From Symbiodinium natans (Eukaryota; Sar; Dinophyceae; Suessiales; Symbiodiniaceae): a stretch of 64,000 nucleotides of DNA. The translations under genes were made by a program, and so were the position numbers. The stretch covers positions 771,001 through 835,000 of the forward strand of contig CAJNDS010002068.1 of assembly GCA_905221605.1 (NCBI GenBank), in the 5' to 3' direction. The notes under the pieces were generated by a model that made no database searches, was not told the origin of the DNA, and saw only the letters and a program-made list of their open reading frames with translations. Below are positions 11,449-20,297 of this stretch, one piece after another. Numbering within the stretch: the first letter of the stretch is position 1; every line of letters begins with the position of its first letter.

Positions 11449-11952
11449 ACCGTGGTGCTAGTGTTAAAGACGAAAGGCGGTCAAGGAGATGCTGCTCGTT
11501 CGTGCACCTAGGCCCCTGAACCCTTGAAGCAACGGCTTGGTGCTGAGTGTTGTGGCAGGCTCCAGTCCATCTGCAAAGCTGCAGATGGCAGCGAGCACCT
11601 AGGCGCAGACCTTTCGGTCGTTCACCACAGAGAGAGATGTCTACACCCTAGCGATCCTAAGCGTGTCATGCCTCCCTTATCGTGCTGCTCTCAGGTTTCG
11701 CTCAGGATCGTGCATAGCTACTCACGGATGCCAAAAAGTATTTTTTCGAAGGGTCCACACGCTTGATTGGCTTCTACGTGTTGAGGACACTCCATGAGGT
11801 TGTACGGCAAAGCTGTGTCGAGCAAGCTGCGATGTTTCCGTGAGTGGCGGCCGTTGTGGTAGGAAGCCCGTGACCACAAAGGCTCTGAATCTTAATTATT
11901 GGACCCCATGAACCCTAACACCCAACATCCCTCAACTTTTGCCTTGTGCCAG

Positions 11953-12038
11953 ATATCGCGGTGGAGCCTTCCAGCAGCCCCAAAGCTCAGATTCAGCGCA
12001 GCTTGTCAGGGTCGATCAGTAGCCCAGGCGAGCCGAGG
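11953..12038 (+). CDS. Ser/Pro-rich exon of unidentified gene
   Basis: After a TGCCAG acceptor the frame reads AVEPSSSPKAQIQRSLSGSI and ends at a GT donor (AGG|GTACGG). Third-position GC is high. It looks like a disordered linker or a phosphorylation-rich region. The sequence after the donor turns at once into GGGTTTAGGG-like intron words. Confidence 0.6.
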
Positions 12039-12049
12039 GTACGGGGTTT

Positions 12050-12260
12050 CTGGGGTGGGTGGCTGTTCAGGTTGGTCTTGTCTGGGGCGTTTGGGGCTTT
12101 GGAGTTTCAGGGTTCGGAAATGGTCCTTAGGGCCTGGGGAGCCAGTTTAGGGCCTTTCTGCACGGCCGGAACTTCGGCACTTGGGTTTAGGGTTGAGGGT
12201 TTAGGGCCGCAAGAAAAAATACCAAGCTGAGCACACTCAACCCTCAACCTCAAGGCTTCA
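12050..12260 (+). repeat. intronic telomere-like words as inverted arms
   Basis: The G-rich form (GGGTTTAGGGTTGAGGGTTTAGGG-like, 12183-12206) is followed within about 30 nt by the C-rich complement (CTCAACCCTCAACCTC-like, 12236-12252). It is a clear local example of the inverted arrangement seen in many introns of this window. Confidence 0.7.
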
Positions 12261-12521
12261 GCTGCCTCTTTCTGAACGGGCAGGTCCTGGGCATCGGTCC
12301 AACAAATTTTAGGGTTTCGGACTGAGGGAGCTCTGCTTATGATACGAGCCCCAACGACCTGAGGAGACCTGAGGAGGCCTGAGGCCTGAAGATACCTCCG
12401 CAAGGAATACAGAAGCCCTCGCACCCCCTTAAACCCCTTCCAATCTACCACCCTACACCCCCCTCCGCCCAAACCACCTCAGTCCCCAAACCCCCCAATC
12501 CTTGGCTAAGCCCTGGAAGGC

Positions 12522-12809
12522 TTGCACATCAAGGATGATGTCATCGGGCCGCGATTCGGTCCCAGGCCACTAAGGGAGAGCCGGGAAGGAAAATCCCCCC
12601 TTGGATTCCGGGGATCTTCTGCCCGAGGTGTTATCAAGCGCAGAGGACGCCGATCTCCTTCCCCAGAGAGAAGACCCGAAGTGTGTTCGTCCGAGCAACC
12701 CGTTGTCAAAGAACCGCTCGAAACCTCCCAGCCTCAAAGAGTGGAGAGAGGCGCGCGTCTCCTCCAGAGCCCTCGTCATGAGACGGGGACCCCCGAAAAG
12801 AAACCCTAA
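12522..12809. other. coding-like segment open in three frames
   Basis: Two + frames and one - frame are open for over 80 codons. One + frame is Arg/Ser/Glu-rich (RRGRRSPSPERRPEVCSSEQ); another (DSGDLLPEVLSSAEDADLLP) has better acidic/hydrophobic balance; the minus frame is also protein-like. No telomere-like words occur inside. I cannot decide which, if any, is translated. Confidence 0.3.
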
Positions 12810-13146
12810 ATCGGTATTTGGTGGCCTCCTCTCCCACAATGCGCCAGGATAAAGCGCCTGCCTGTCGGGGACCAGGCTGCTCAGAATGGGGTACAGATGA
12901 CCTTTGGAAGTCTGGGTTCGCTAGCAGTTGGCAGTCTTCGCCTCCCCCCCTTAAACCCAAAACTTGGCCCAAAACCCTAATAACCCTAAACCATATTCGA
13001 AGAAGTTGGGGTTGAGGGTCTATGCTCCAGAATCTGCGAGGTGCCAGAAACCCGATTTGTGTTAACTCGTATCGGTCTGTGTAGATTCACACCGATCCGG
13101 GGCCTTTCACCCGGTACTGATCCAAGCTGCTCCAACTTCCAGCCGA

Positions 13147-13510
13147 TGGAGCGTCCACACTGGGGTCTTGCATGCAACCGCTCCCATTCCCATCATCACT
13201 TCCTTTTTGGCAGCATCCACGCGGTCCCGGGGCTGCACAATCAGCAAGTCTCGAAACCGGTCTCCATCACCGGGTCTTGTCCGTCGTGCTCACATTCGAA
13301 AAGAAGTTGGCCAGCCAGGGCTTTGCTGCCGCAATGTATGCCAGATTGATGTAGAAATGCCCCGACACATTTCCGCGAGGTTTGGGTGATTTTGAGCTCT
13401 CAGTGTTGAGGACACTAAAGTGGGGTCCACATTGGGGTGTCGTTTCTTGTGATGTGTATTCTCTCTACAGGTGTGTTAATATCTGTATGAGCGTCCACAC
13501 TGGTGATGAG
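13147..13510. repeat. dispersed short repeat GTCCACAYTGG
   Basis: Three related copies of a GCGTCCACACTGGGG-like string lie near 13151, 13425 and 13491. GAGGACACT-type words are also shared with 11784. This part of the window lacks intron words and may be a degraded multi-copy element. Confidence 0.4.
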
Positions 13511-13550
13511 TATTCCACGGCCTGTTGTGTGTTGACCCCCTCTCTTGTAG

Positions 13551-13595
13551 TCGCTTAGAGGGCTTTAGAGGGCTTTAGAGGGCTTTAGAGGGCTT
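13551..13595. repeat. 10-nt tandem repeat (GGCTTTAGAG)n
   Basis: About four nearly perfect copies of a decamer, related to the telomere-like words but in exact tandem. From 13600 to 14020 no exon is seen. Confidence 0.9.
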
Positions 13596-14021
13596 CTGGC
13601 TTACACGGCGTTGTGTTAGAGGGGCTATCTTACCCGCTTTCGGTCACCTCATCCAACCCAATCTCCAAACACCCGAGCCGGGGTCCTTGCAGGCAACAGC
13701 ATCATCAACCGGGAGTGTTCCAGACCTCACTGACCTAGAGACAGGCTGGAAACCCAGTTCAAATGGCGCACGGGTTCCACCCCCCGGGATATTTGGGGCG
13801 ACATGTGTTCCCCACATTTAGCATTAAAATAGTTTCCCCCTGTTTCTTTTACCTCTATATTTAGGAATTAGTAGATAGGATCCTGGGGTCCATATACCCC
13901 GACTGATGTCGTGCACCCCGGTATGTGCATTTTCCTGCCATCCTGTCTTCGACAGACGTGGTGTAGAACCAGCAGACTGTAGATGGAGCCTGCAAACCAT
14001 AGGACGAGAATGCTCTTGCAG

Positions 14022-14097
14022 AGGCACAACAAAGGCCGGCCATGCAGTGGACATCGACGTGGCTGCCATCCCAGCCAACAAGCTGCTCAGCGTTCAG
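14022..14097 (+). CDS. exon of unidentified gene, GC donor
   Basis: The frame after CTTGCAG reads AGHAVDIDVAAIPANKLLSV and ends CAG|GCACG, a GC donor. Third-position GC is very high and the following 60 nt are TTTAGGG-type intron. This is one of the most convincing exons of the 8.5-18.8 kb region. It may be a beta-strand-rich extracellular domain, but no family is recognised. Confidence 0.65.
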
Positions 14098-14350
14098 GCA
14101 CGTTTTCAGGGCTTAGGGGTTTAGGTTCTAGGGTTTGGGTTAGAGCACTAGAGGCCCATGTAATTGCGGTCATTTTGGGTGGTTTCTGTTTGTTGGCTAG
14201 CCTGTTTTTGCAGAGCTGCCTCCTGAAAGACGCTGGGGTATTTATAGCCGAGCCCGGATTTTGCTAGCAATGCCCTTGCTCTGACTGCCGCGTTTAGACA
14301 AAGACAAGGGCTGGAATGAGGGTTCCTATCCTGCGGTGACCATCGGAGCC

Positions 14351-14429
14351 GTATGAATCTACCCCTTTCACTGTCGCGGAGTCATCCGCCCACGACGGCG
14401 TTGCTTTCTCCCCTGGCTCGCTGACTGAG
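14351..14429 (+). CDS. exon of unidentified gene
   Basis: The frame reads STPFTVAESSAHDGVAFSPG and ends ACTGAG|GTCTAG, a GT donor. Third positions are GC-rich. It is probably the same gene as the exon ending at 14097. From 14430 to 14934 nothing convincing is seen on + and only weak open frames on -. Confidence 0.5.
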
Positions 14430-14934
14430 GTCTAGCTCAGCGTAGTGGAAGTTTAGCCAAGAATCCAGATTCTCTTCAAGCCTGACTTTAAGGCTGTACG
14501 GCGGTAAGTTCTGCAAAGGTGTTCCCTGTCAGTCGATGTGCCAAGACGTAGTGCGAGGTGGTCGGCTTCAAGACGCAACATTACAGCAATCAAGAATCCA
14601 GAATGGCTGTCATCGAGTAGGGTTGAACAATGCGACCGCATCGGGCGGATACGATCATCCAGGATGATCCCGTCGCACCAGCGTAAAATGCCCCGAGCAA
14701 GCACGTTGTAGCTTAAATCTAGAACCATCTAGAATCACAACCAACCAGAGCCGAAACAGATGGAGAAGGGGACTGAGAACCAGGGCAAACGCCGCTGATG
14801 AAATGTGCCTCTGTGGGTGAGCAATCGGGGCAGTAAGCTTGGGCCTCAAGACCTTGCTTCCGGTTGCGGGTGTCTGGCTTCAGACTTAACAAGCCCAGAA
14901 CTGCACAACAATGAGACTCTGTTCTGTCCTGCAG

Positions 14935-15127
14935 CACTGCATGCCTGCAGGACATCGGACGCGTGCAGGCTTGGGACTTGGATTCGTGTAGTGGGTGCAC
15001 CGCCACGCCCCACCCCCAATGCTCCCCGAAATTGTATAAACACAGCTCGGGCTTGGCATCTGCTTTTGCTGGCTGCTCCACTCTGTCAACTTCCATGCCT
15101 GCAAAGCTATGTCAGTACAGCTGGTAG
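14935..15127 (+). CDS. Cys-rich exon or 3' exon of unidentified gene
   Basis: After CCTGCAG the frame runs 63 codons to TAG, containing IGRVQAWDLDSCSGCTATPH and several further Cys residues. The cysteine spacing suggests a disulfide-bonded secreted or lumenal domain. A competing frame of 126 codons overlaps but has poorer third-position GC. The stop may be read through by splicing earlier. Confidence 0.5.
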
Positions 15128-15315
15128 AGCCCTGCGAAGCGACACCTTCCCAAGAACAGGTTCCAGGGTGCTGGAAGTTTCATAAAAAGCTCTATGAGGC
15201 TTCAGCTATGCAGGATTTCTGGGTTTAGGTACCGTTCTGCTTGCCAGCATTGTAAAGACACTCCCCAACCCCCCTAAACCGCCCTAAACCCCACAAAAAC
15301 CCCTTTCTCATTCAG

Positions 15316-15400
15316 GATGCCATTCTGAAGAATCGGGCGCGGCGGCCCTCCATTCGAAACGGGGAAGCGACTCAACTTCGACTGCACAAGGCCAGCGAAC
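15316..15400 (+). CDS. basic exon of unidentified gene
   Basis: A pyrimidine-rich tract and CATTCAG acceptor precede DAILKNRARRPSIRNGEATQ, with good third-position GC. The donor is not certain (near CCTGG|GG). TTTAGGG-like words follow. Confidence 0.55.
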
Positions 15401-15861
15401 CTGGGGGGTGTTATGGGGTGTTGGTGTTGGCTCTTAGGGTTCTTGAGAACCCCCAAAGTCTTCCATGTTCTTGTGGGTAAACTAAGTATCACCTGCGCCA
15501 AGCAAGCTTTGGCCTCTTCAGGCACGGGTCAAGTTGCACACCAGGGGTGGTCCGTTTAACAGAACTTCTGTTTTCGCTGATGGCTGTCCAAATCTGCCTT
15601 TGAGATTGCTTGACCTGGGAAGCTAGCCGCGACATCTGGCGGCATGAACAGTTCTTGTTATTGTTGTTTTCTTGTGCGAAGCTGCGAAGGGCTTTTGCAC
15701 GGACCGCGTTGCATGCAGACGCGTGATGACATTTGTCGACACTCGACGCTTCTGGGACTCTATGCCTCTAAAATTTTTCGCCGAAAAAACGCATTTTGGC
15801 CGCGGCGAATGTGGAGAGTGGTATAGCTTGTGATGAGGTTAGTAGGCGTCACATGCCACAG

Positions 15862-15970
15862 GCCTGGAAGTTCGATGAGGACGGCCCGGCGCGATTACTG
15901 GTCAATGGCAGATGTGTTCGCCGGGGGCAACACGCCGAACTCAGACTCAGTGCTTGCACGATCCAACAGT
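15862..15970 (+). CDS. exon of unidentified gene
   Basis: After CCACAG the frame reads AWKFDEDGPARLLVNGRCVR and remains coding-like to about 15970. A second, longer open frame overlaps (RTARRDYWSMADVFAGGNTP, to 16132). Composition favours the first. Function unknown. Confidence 0.45.
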
Positions 15971-16398
15971 TGTAGCACTCAATCCTCAATCGAACTGAGC
16001 TGCGAATCCAAGGCTCTCTGTGCATCGCTACCCAAAAATATGCTCGAGGGAACCTGCCACGACAGGATGACTCGCCCCAGCCAACACCAACGGCACATCC
16101 GCACCAGTATTTTCGGAATGGCTCTTCAATGACGGCTCTCTCTGCAGCTGGGACTGGGGTTTAGGGGTATGGGTTTATTGGGTATATGGGGTCTATCCAA
16201 GGCCTCTTCTCGTCAGACGCTTCGGGTGTATGGGGTTTATTGGCGTCCGCACTCTGCGTTCTCACCCACCCTCCCCCATGATGTGCCCGACAACCCACCC
16301 ACTCCCGCACCCGCACACCTCGCATCCACCATCCCAAACCTTAAAGCCCTTCAATCCTAAACCCTATAACCTAACACACTGGACTCTTTTCCATTCAG

Positions 16399-16555
16399 GG
16401 TTCGGCCGGGGTTGCAGTTTGAGCGCCGAACTGCTGTGCACTACGTACCCCGCTTGCCCTTTCGAGCATAAAACCCTGGGCTTTCGAGCGGATGCGTCCA
16501 AATTAGGAGGATACGAACACAAGCATCACAAGGCGTACTCAGCTGGCTATTGCAG
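16399..16555 (+). CDS. Cys-rich exon with GT donor
   Basis: Bounded by CATTCAG and TGCAG|GTCAGC, the 157-nt block reads GCSLSAELLCTTYPACPF and later HKTLGFRADASKLGGYEHKH. Third-position GC is high. Like 14935-15127 it is rich in cysteine, which may place both in one secreted protein. No family assigned. Confidence 0.6.
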
Positions 16556-17153
16556 GTCAGCTTCACACAACGCCCAGGCTTGTATTTAGCCTCTGACAAA
16601 AGGCTGTGCTGTCGAATCGGATTGAGACGACTACGTACTACGAAGTTCCAGAACAGAGACTGGGAGCATGGATGCACAGTCGTCTAGCGAATGCACTGGC
16701 TGCCACACAACTTTTGGAATGCATGATCTGAATCATGAAGAACCCACCCAGAGCAAAGCAGGTATAGCTGGCGGGACCTGCCACATCACAACCTAAAACC
16801 CAAAAATCTAGACCCCTAACCCCAAACCTACCCCCAACCACCACCCCTCAGGGGGGTGGGAAAGGCAACAGCCCTGAAACCTGGCGCTCTGACGTAGAAA
16901 CCCTGAACCCACGCACCAGCCACAGAAAAGAGGCGCGGCCCGGCATGTAACATATCTTGTGAGCTGTTTGGCCTGACCCGTCGCAACTGAGGAGTTATCC
17001 ATGCGCAAGTCGCGCTCCAAAGGAGACACTCGCCTGGGTGCGCGTGAGGTATCATTGTCTTTGTGCGTTGGTTCCTTGATGTTCTTTGGTATGGGGTCAA
17101 GTGCTTCTGTCTCGAGAGCGAGCCTAGCTTGTTTAAACCCCAAGCTCTCACAG

Positions 17154-17217
17154 TCGGACCTGATTGCGGCAAGCATCCTGCAGCCGATCATAGCAGCAAC
17201 CGTTCGCCCAGCAGCTT
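17154..17217 (+). CDS. exon of unidentified gene
   Basis: After CTCACAG the frame reads SDLIAASILQPIIAATVRPA, a hydrophobic segment that could be membrane-associated. The right edge may be a GT donor near 17200. Its relation to the channel gene beginning at 19.65 kb is unknown. Confidence 0.45.
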
Positions 17218-17410
17218 TTAGGGCATGAGCTTTGTGGATCTTTTTGGGTGTTAAGGTTTTGGGGTTTGGGTTCTTGGGGTTCGAACCAACCTGGTGAGGT
17301 TGTCTCTACTGCAGGCTTAGCCCGTCTTTATGCAAAGCGAGCCTGGGGAAACACTGAATGGACCCTGAAAAATAGCAGGCCCCGAAGCCAACTTCTGGAT
17401 TCTTACCAAG

Positions 17411-17479
17411 GATGAAGAAATGCCACGAAGGTGGTATGACAGCCACCTGGCATCCACAGCTGAGGATTTCGCCCTGGAT
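17411..17479 (+). CDS. exon of unidentified gene, GTAAG donor
   Basis: Exactly 23 codons lie between TACCAAG and a GTAAGC donor, reading EEMPRRWYDSHLASTAEDFA. A preceding frame at 17314-17408 (ARLYAKRAWGNTEWTLKN) is also coding-like, but the two cannot both extend to their apparent ends without an intron. The acidic/aromatic mix looks like a soluble domain. Confidence 0.5.
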
Positions 17480-18675
17480 GTAAGCAGAGGGGATCTGAGA
17501 CCCTTGCGCCCCTGCAATGTGGCTAGGTGGAGATGCACTCACAGGCAACAAACCTGTGATGTGAGCCTTCTTTTTTTCCCTGATTCCTTTGGGCTTGAAC
17601 AAGACGTCCGGTTCTCTGAAGCAGGGAACGAAACGTGAACTCCAAAAATACAGAGTCCTAGGCTGAGTCCACCAGCCCAGGCTTCACGATTTCGCACAAG
17701 TCTCCCTTCTGCATCTTGTGGGACATATGGACCTCGATTGCTATCGGCTACGACATGGCACCTTACCAGCAACAGAGCATATCAATGTCCGGAGGTCGAG
17801 GGTCAATGGCGAACATGTAAACATCGCTTAAACAGTTGATTACAATGAAAGGTTTGTATTATGAAGAAGAAGGCTGTTCAGTCTGGGGCTCAGGGGTTAT
17901 GGGTCAAGGACTTTTTGATCATGTCTTTTCACGCTGCTGGATTTAGACTTGTCAGACTTTTTGCTTCGAGAGCCAGAGCACACAAAAAACCTGGCAGGTA
18001 CCAAAAGACTTTCCGGTCGGTTTGTTGACTTCTGTCCCTCACAGTATAGTCTTGACTTTGCGGGCCTTAATTCGAACCACTCCGTACAACTAGCGTGGTA
18101 GCGCTGCCAGCTGCTTTTGATGAATGCCTTCCGACAGCCCCGGGTTGTTCCAGGTCCTGGAACTTTAACACTCTTTGGGCTATACAACCTGACTTCAGCA
18201 CTTGCTGTAAGCCTTCCTGGAGGATTATGGGCTCAGTGCCAAAAGTGAAACAGGGTTTATGCAAGGCAGCTAACCCCTGCATCCTTCTGAACAGGATGCC
18301 GTACGCATGACACGCACGTAACTTCAGTGGACCACAACCTCCCCTAGATCACAACCTCCCCTAGATCAGTGGCAGATGTGAGTCGAAGGTGCTCAACCAG
18401 AGCGGGCAACCCTAAACCCCAAAACTGTTCCCTAAACCCGATCATCCTACTGAAAGAGGTCATGACCCCCATGGACGCCTTCCACATTGAGGTCAGCTCA
18501 AATCAGGCCATGCTTCAATCTGCCGGTTCTAGTGCCTTTAAGAACTTTACGCCTTGAGCTTCTTAGGTATTGGGGTTGGAGGCCTCTTGCGTTTGGACTT
18601 TAGGTCGTACAGTTTAGGGGGCTTAAGCAAATTATCGCTTTCCACTCACCGATCTAGCATTTCTGAGCCCTCAAT

Positions 18676-18771
18676 CCGGTTCGAGGGTTTCAAGACGGTC
18701 GTCCAGGAGAAGGCTACGTCACTGAGACTACATGTATTGGAAGCTTCCCTCCAGATCAGCATTTCTGCCCA
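18676..18771 (+). CDS. possible exon (amphipathic helix)
   Basis: The frame reads FEGFKTVVQEKATSLRLHVL and continues EASLQISISAQ with good third-position GC. Left and right edges are unclear. It could be an N-terminal exon of the channel gene or the end of the preceding gene. Confidence 0.3.
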
Positions 18772-18825
18772 AGTGTTTGTGCGTGTGTGCGCGTGTGCGG
18801 GTGTTTCGTTTTTTGTTGTTTGTTT

Positions 18826-18859
18826 GGGGCGGGGGGGGGGGGGGGGGGGGGGGGGGGGG
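18826..18859. repeat. poly-G tract
   Basis: A run of about 30 G preceded by TGTGTG/CGTGTG sequence; homopolymer length is probably variable. Confidence 0.97.
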
Positions 18860-18996
18860 CGGCAGAGCGGCCTGCTTTGACACGCCATCTCAAAATTTTA
18901 AAACCTAAATTTAAATAACCCTCAAAACCAGGTCCTGCGCCTGCTGGAAAGAACTTCATCGGTTACGTGGCTGGTGGACATGTTCCTGTCTCGCCC

Positions 18997-19203
18997 TCAG
19001 AACCAAAAATCTAGGACGGTTTGCGGAATAAGCCTTGCGGGGTCGGGTGCGCGATTTATGCACCGAACGGCGTAGATGGCAGCACGTCGGAGTTGTTCCC
19101 GATTGTGGTGATTGCCCTCAATGTAGGGAATGATCCTGGCAAGAGTGGCCCTAATGAAGGCGCCCAAGTAGCTACCAACATTGTCCCCTTGTAATCTCTT
19201 CAC
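18997..19203 (-). CDS. minus-strand protein-like segment, unidentified
   Basis: The complement strand encodes 68 residues to TGA, including NVGSYLGAFIRATLARIIPY, RRAAIYAVRCINRAPDPARL and a terminal LDFWF. Composition is far more protein-like than any other minus-strand frame here. An AAG acceptor-like site precedes GGGACAATG on that strand. It lies just upstream of the channel exons on the opposite strand, so it may be an exon of a small opposing gene, an inserted element or a pseudogene fragment. Confidence 0.45.
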   Translation of the reverse strand: MKRLQGDNVGSYLGAFIRATLARIIPYIEGNHHNREQLRRAAIYAVRCINRAPDPARLIPQTVLDFWF

Positions 19204-19649
19204 ACTGACACTTGAACTATAAACTACCCCAAATACGCCTAATTCAATCGACCCTAGACCTGGTCTTCAGCAAGCATTCTGCATGCATTGAGAGTCGGAT
19301 TGACGGGGGTTTTGGGTAGGTTCGGGCAGAGTTCAGCCGGGGAAGACTGAGAATCTCAATCAAAATTTCAAGCTCTGAACTTCAAATCGCCTGAAAACAT
19401 AAACTTTCTGAGCACTCGGAAGAGCCAAGGTCCTTTGCAAGGACGTACGGCAAGCTGAATGGCACCGAGGAATGGCAGGGGCTCACGGTCTTGAACTCAG
19501 GGAGTGGGCCTTGAGGCTCCTAAAATCCATGCCAAGGCAGTCGGCAAATCCACCCTGCATCACCCTACTTGCACTTTGAAGGGTTTAGGAGCCTTAAACT
19601 CCTACTTTATACAGACCTTACAGCCCAAAGTCTCAAGCGCAACTCGCAG

Positions 19650-20263
19650 GAGCGGCATCTTCTTTGCACGGCCCGCAACTATATGCGGACTTGGTTTGTC
19701 TTCGATTTCACGTTGGTTTGCTTGGATCCAGCCTTACAGGGCTCAGACACATGACTTTCGACATGAACTACATAGGCATCGTCGAACCTGACTTGCTGGT
19801 CTATCAGTTTCTAGCAACATGCTAAGGACATGTTCATCTTCGTTATCGAAGACACGACGTGGGTCCGGCGTCTGGGCTCTCAACCTAGCCTCACGAAGTA
19901 CGACCATAAATCCCGAACCCAAGCCCAACTTTTCTGCCACGAACTGACTCCCAAATCCCTTTCCTAACTCATTGTTCAGTTTCCTGCGATGGTCTCAGGT
20001 ACATGAGCTTCTTCCGCATTATTCGACTCTTTCGCCTGCTACGTGTGCTGCGTCTGGCCAAGGTCAAGGCCGATCCGAGCAGTTCTCTAAACTCGGGTTA
20101 TGGCAGCTTGAGGGCATAGACCATATTGAAGCGTGGCGATTGATGTTTACTCTCGTTTTGAGATGTGATTTGTGATGTATGTATTCCGTCAAAAAAGGCA
20201 CCTCTCAAGTGTGTTGGTTGGTTGGTTGGCTGGCTGGCTGGCTGGTTGGTTGGTTGGTTGCTT

Positions 20264-20297
<34 letters not shown>

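Noticed and set aside
17270-17300. GGTTCGAACC, resembling a tRNA T-loop
   Set aside because: No acceptor stem, D-loop or anticodon arm can be drawn around it.
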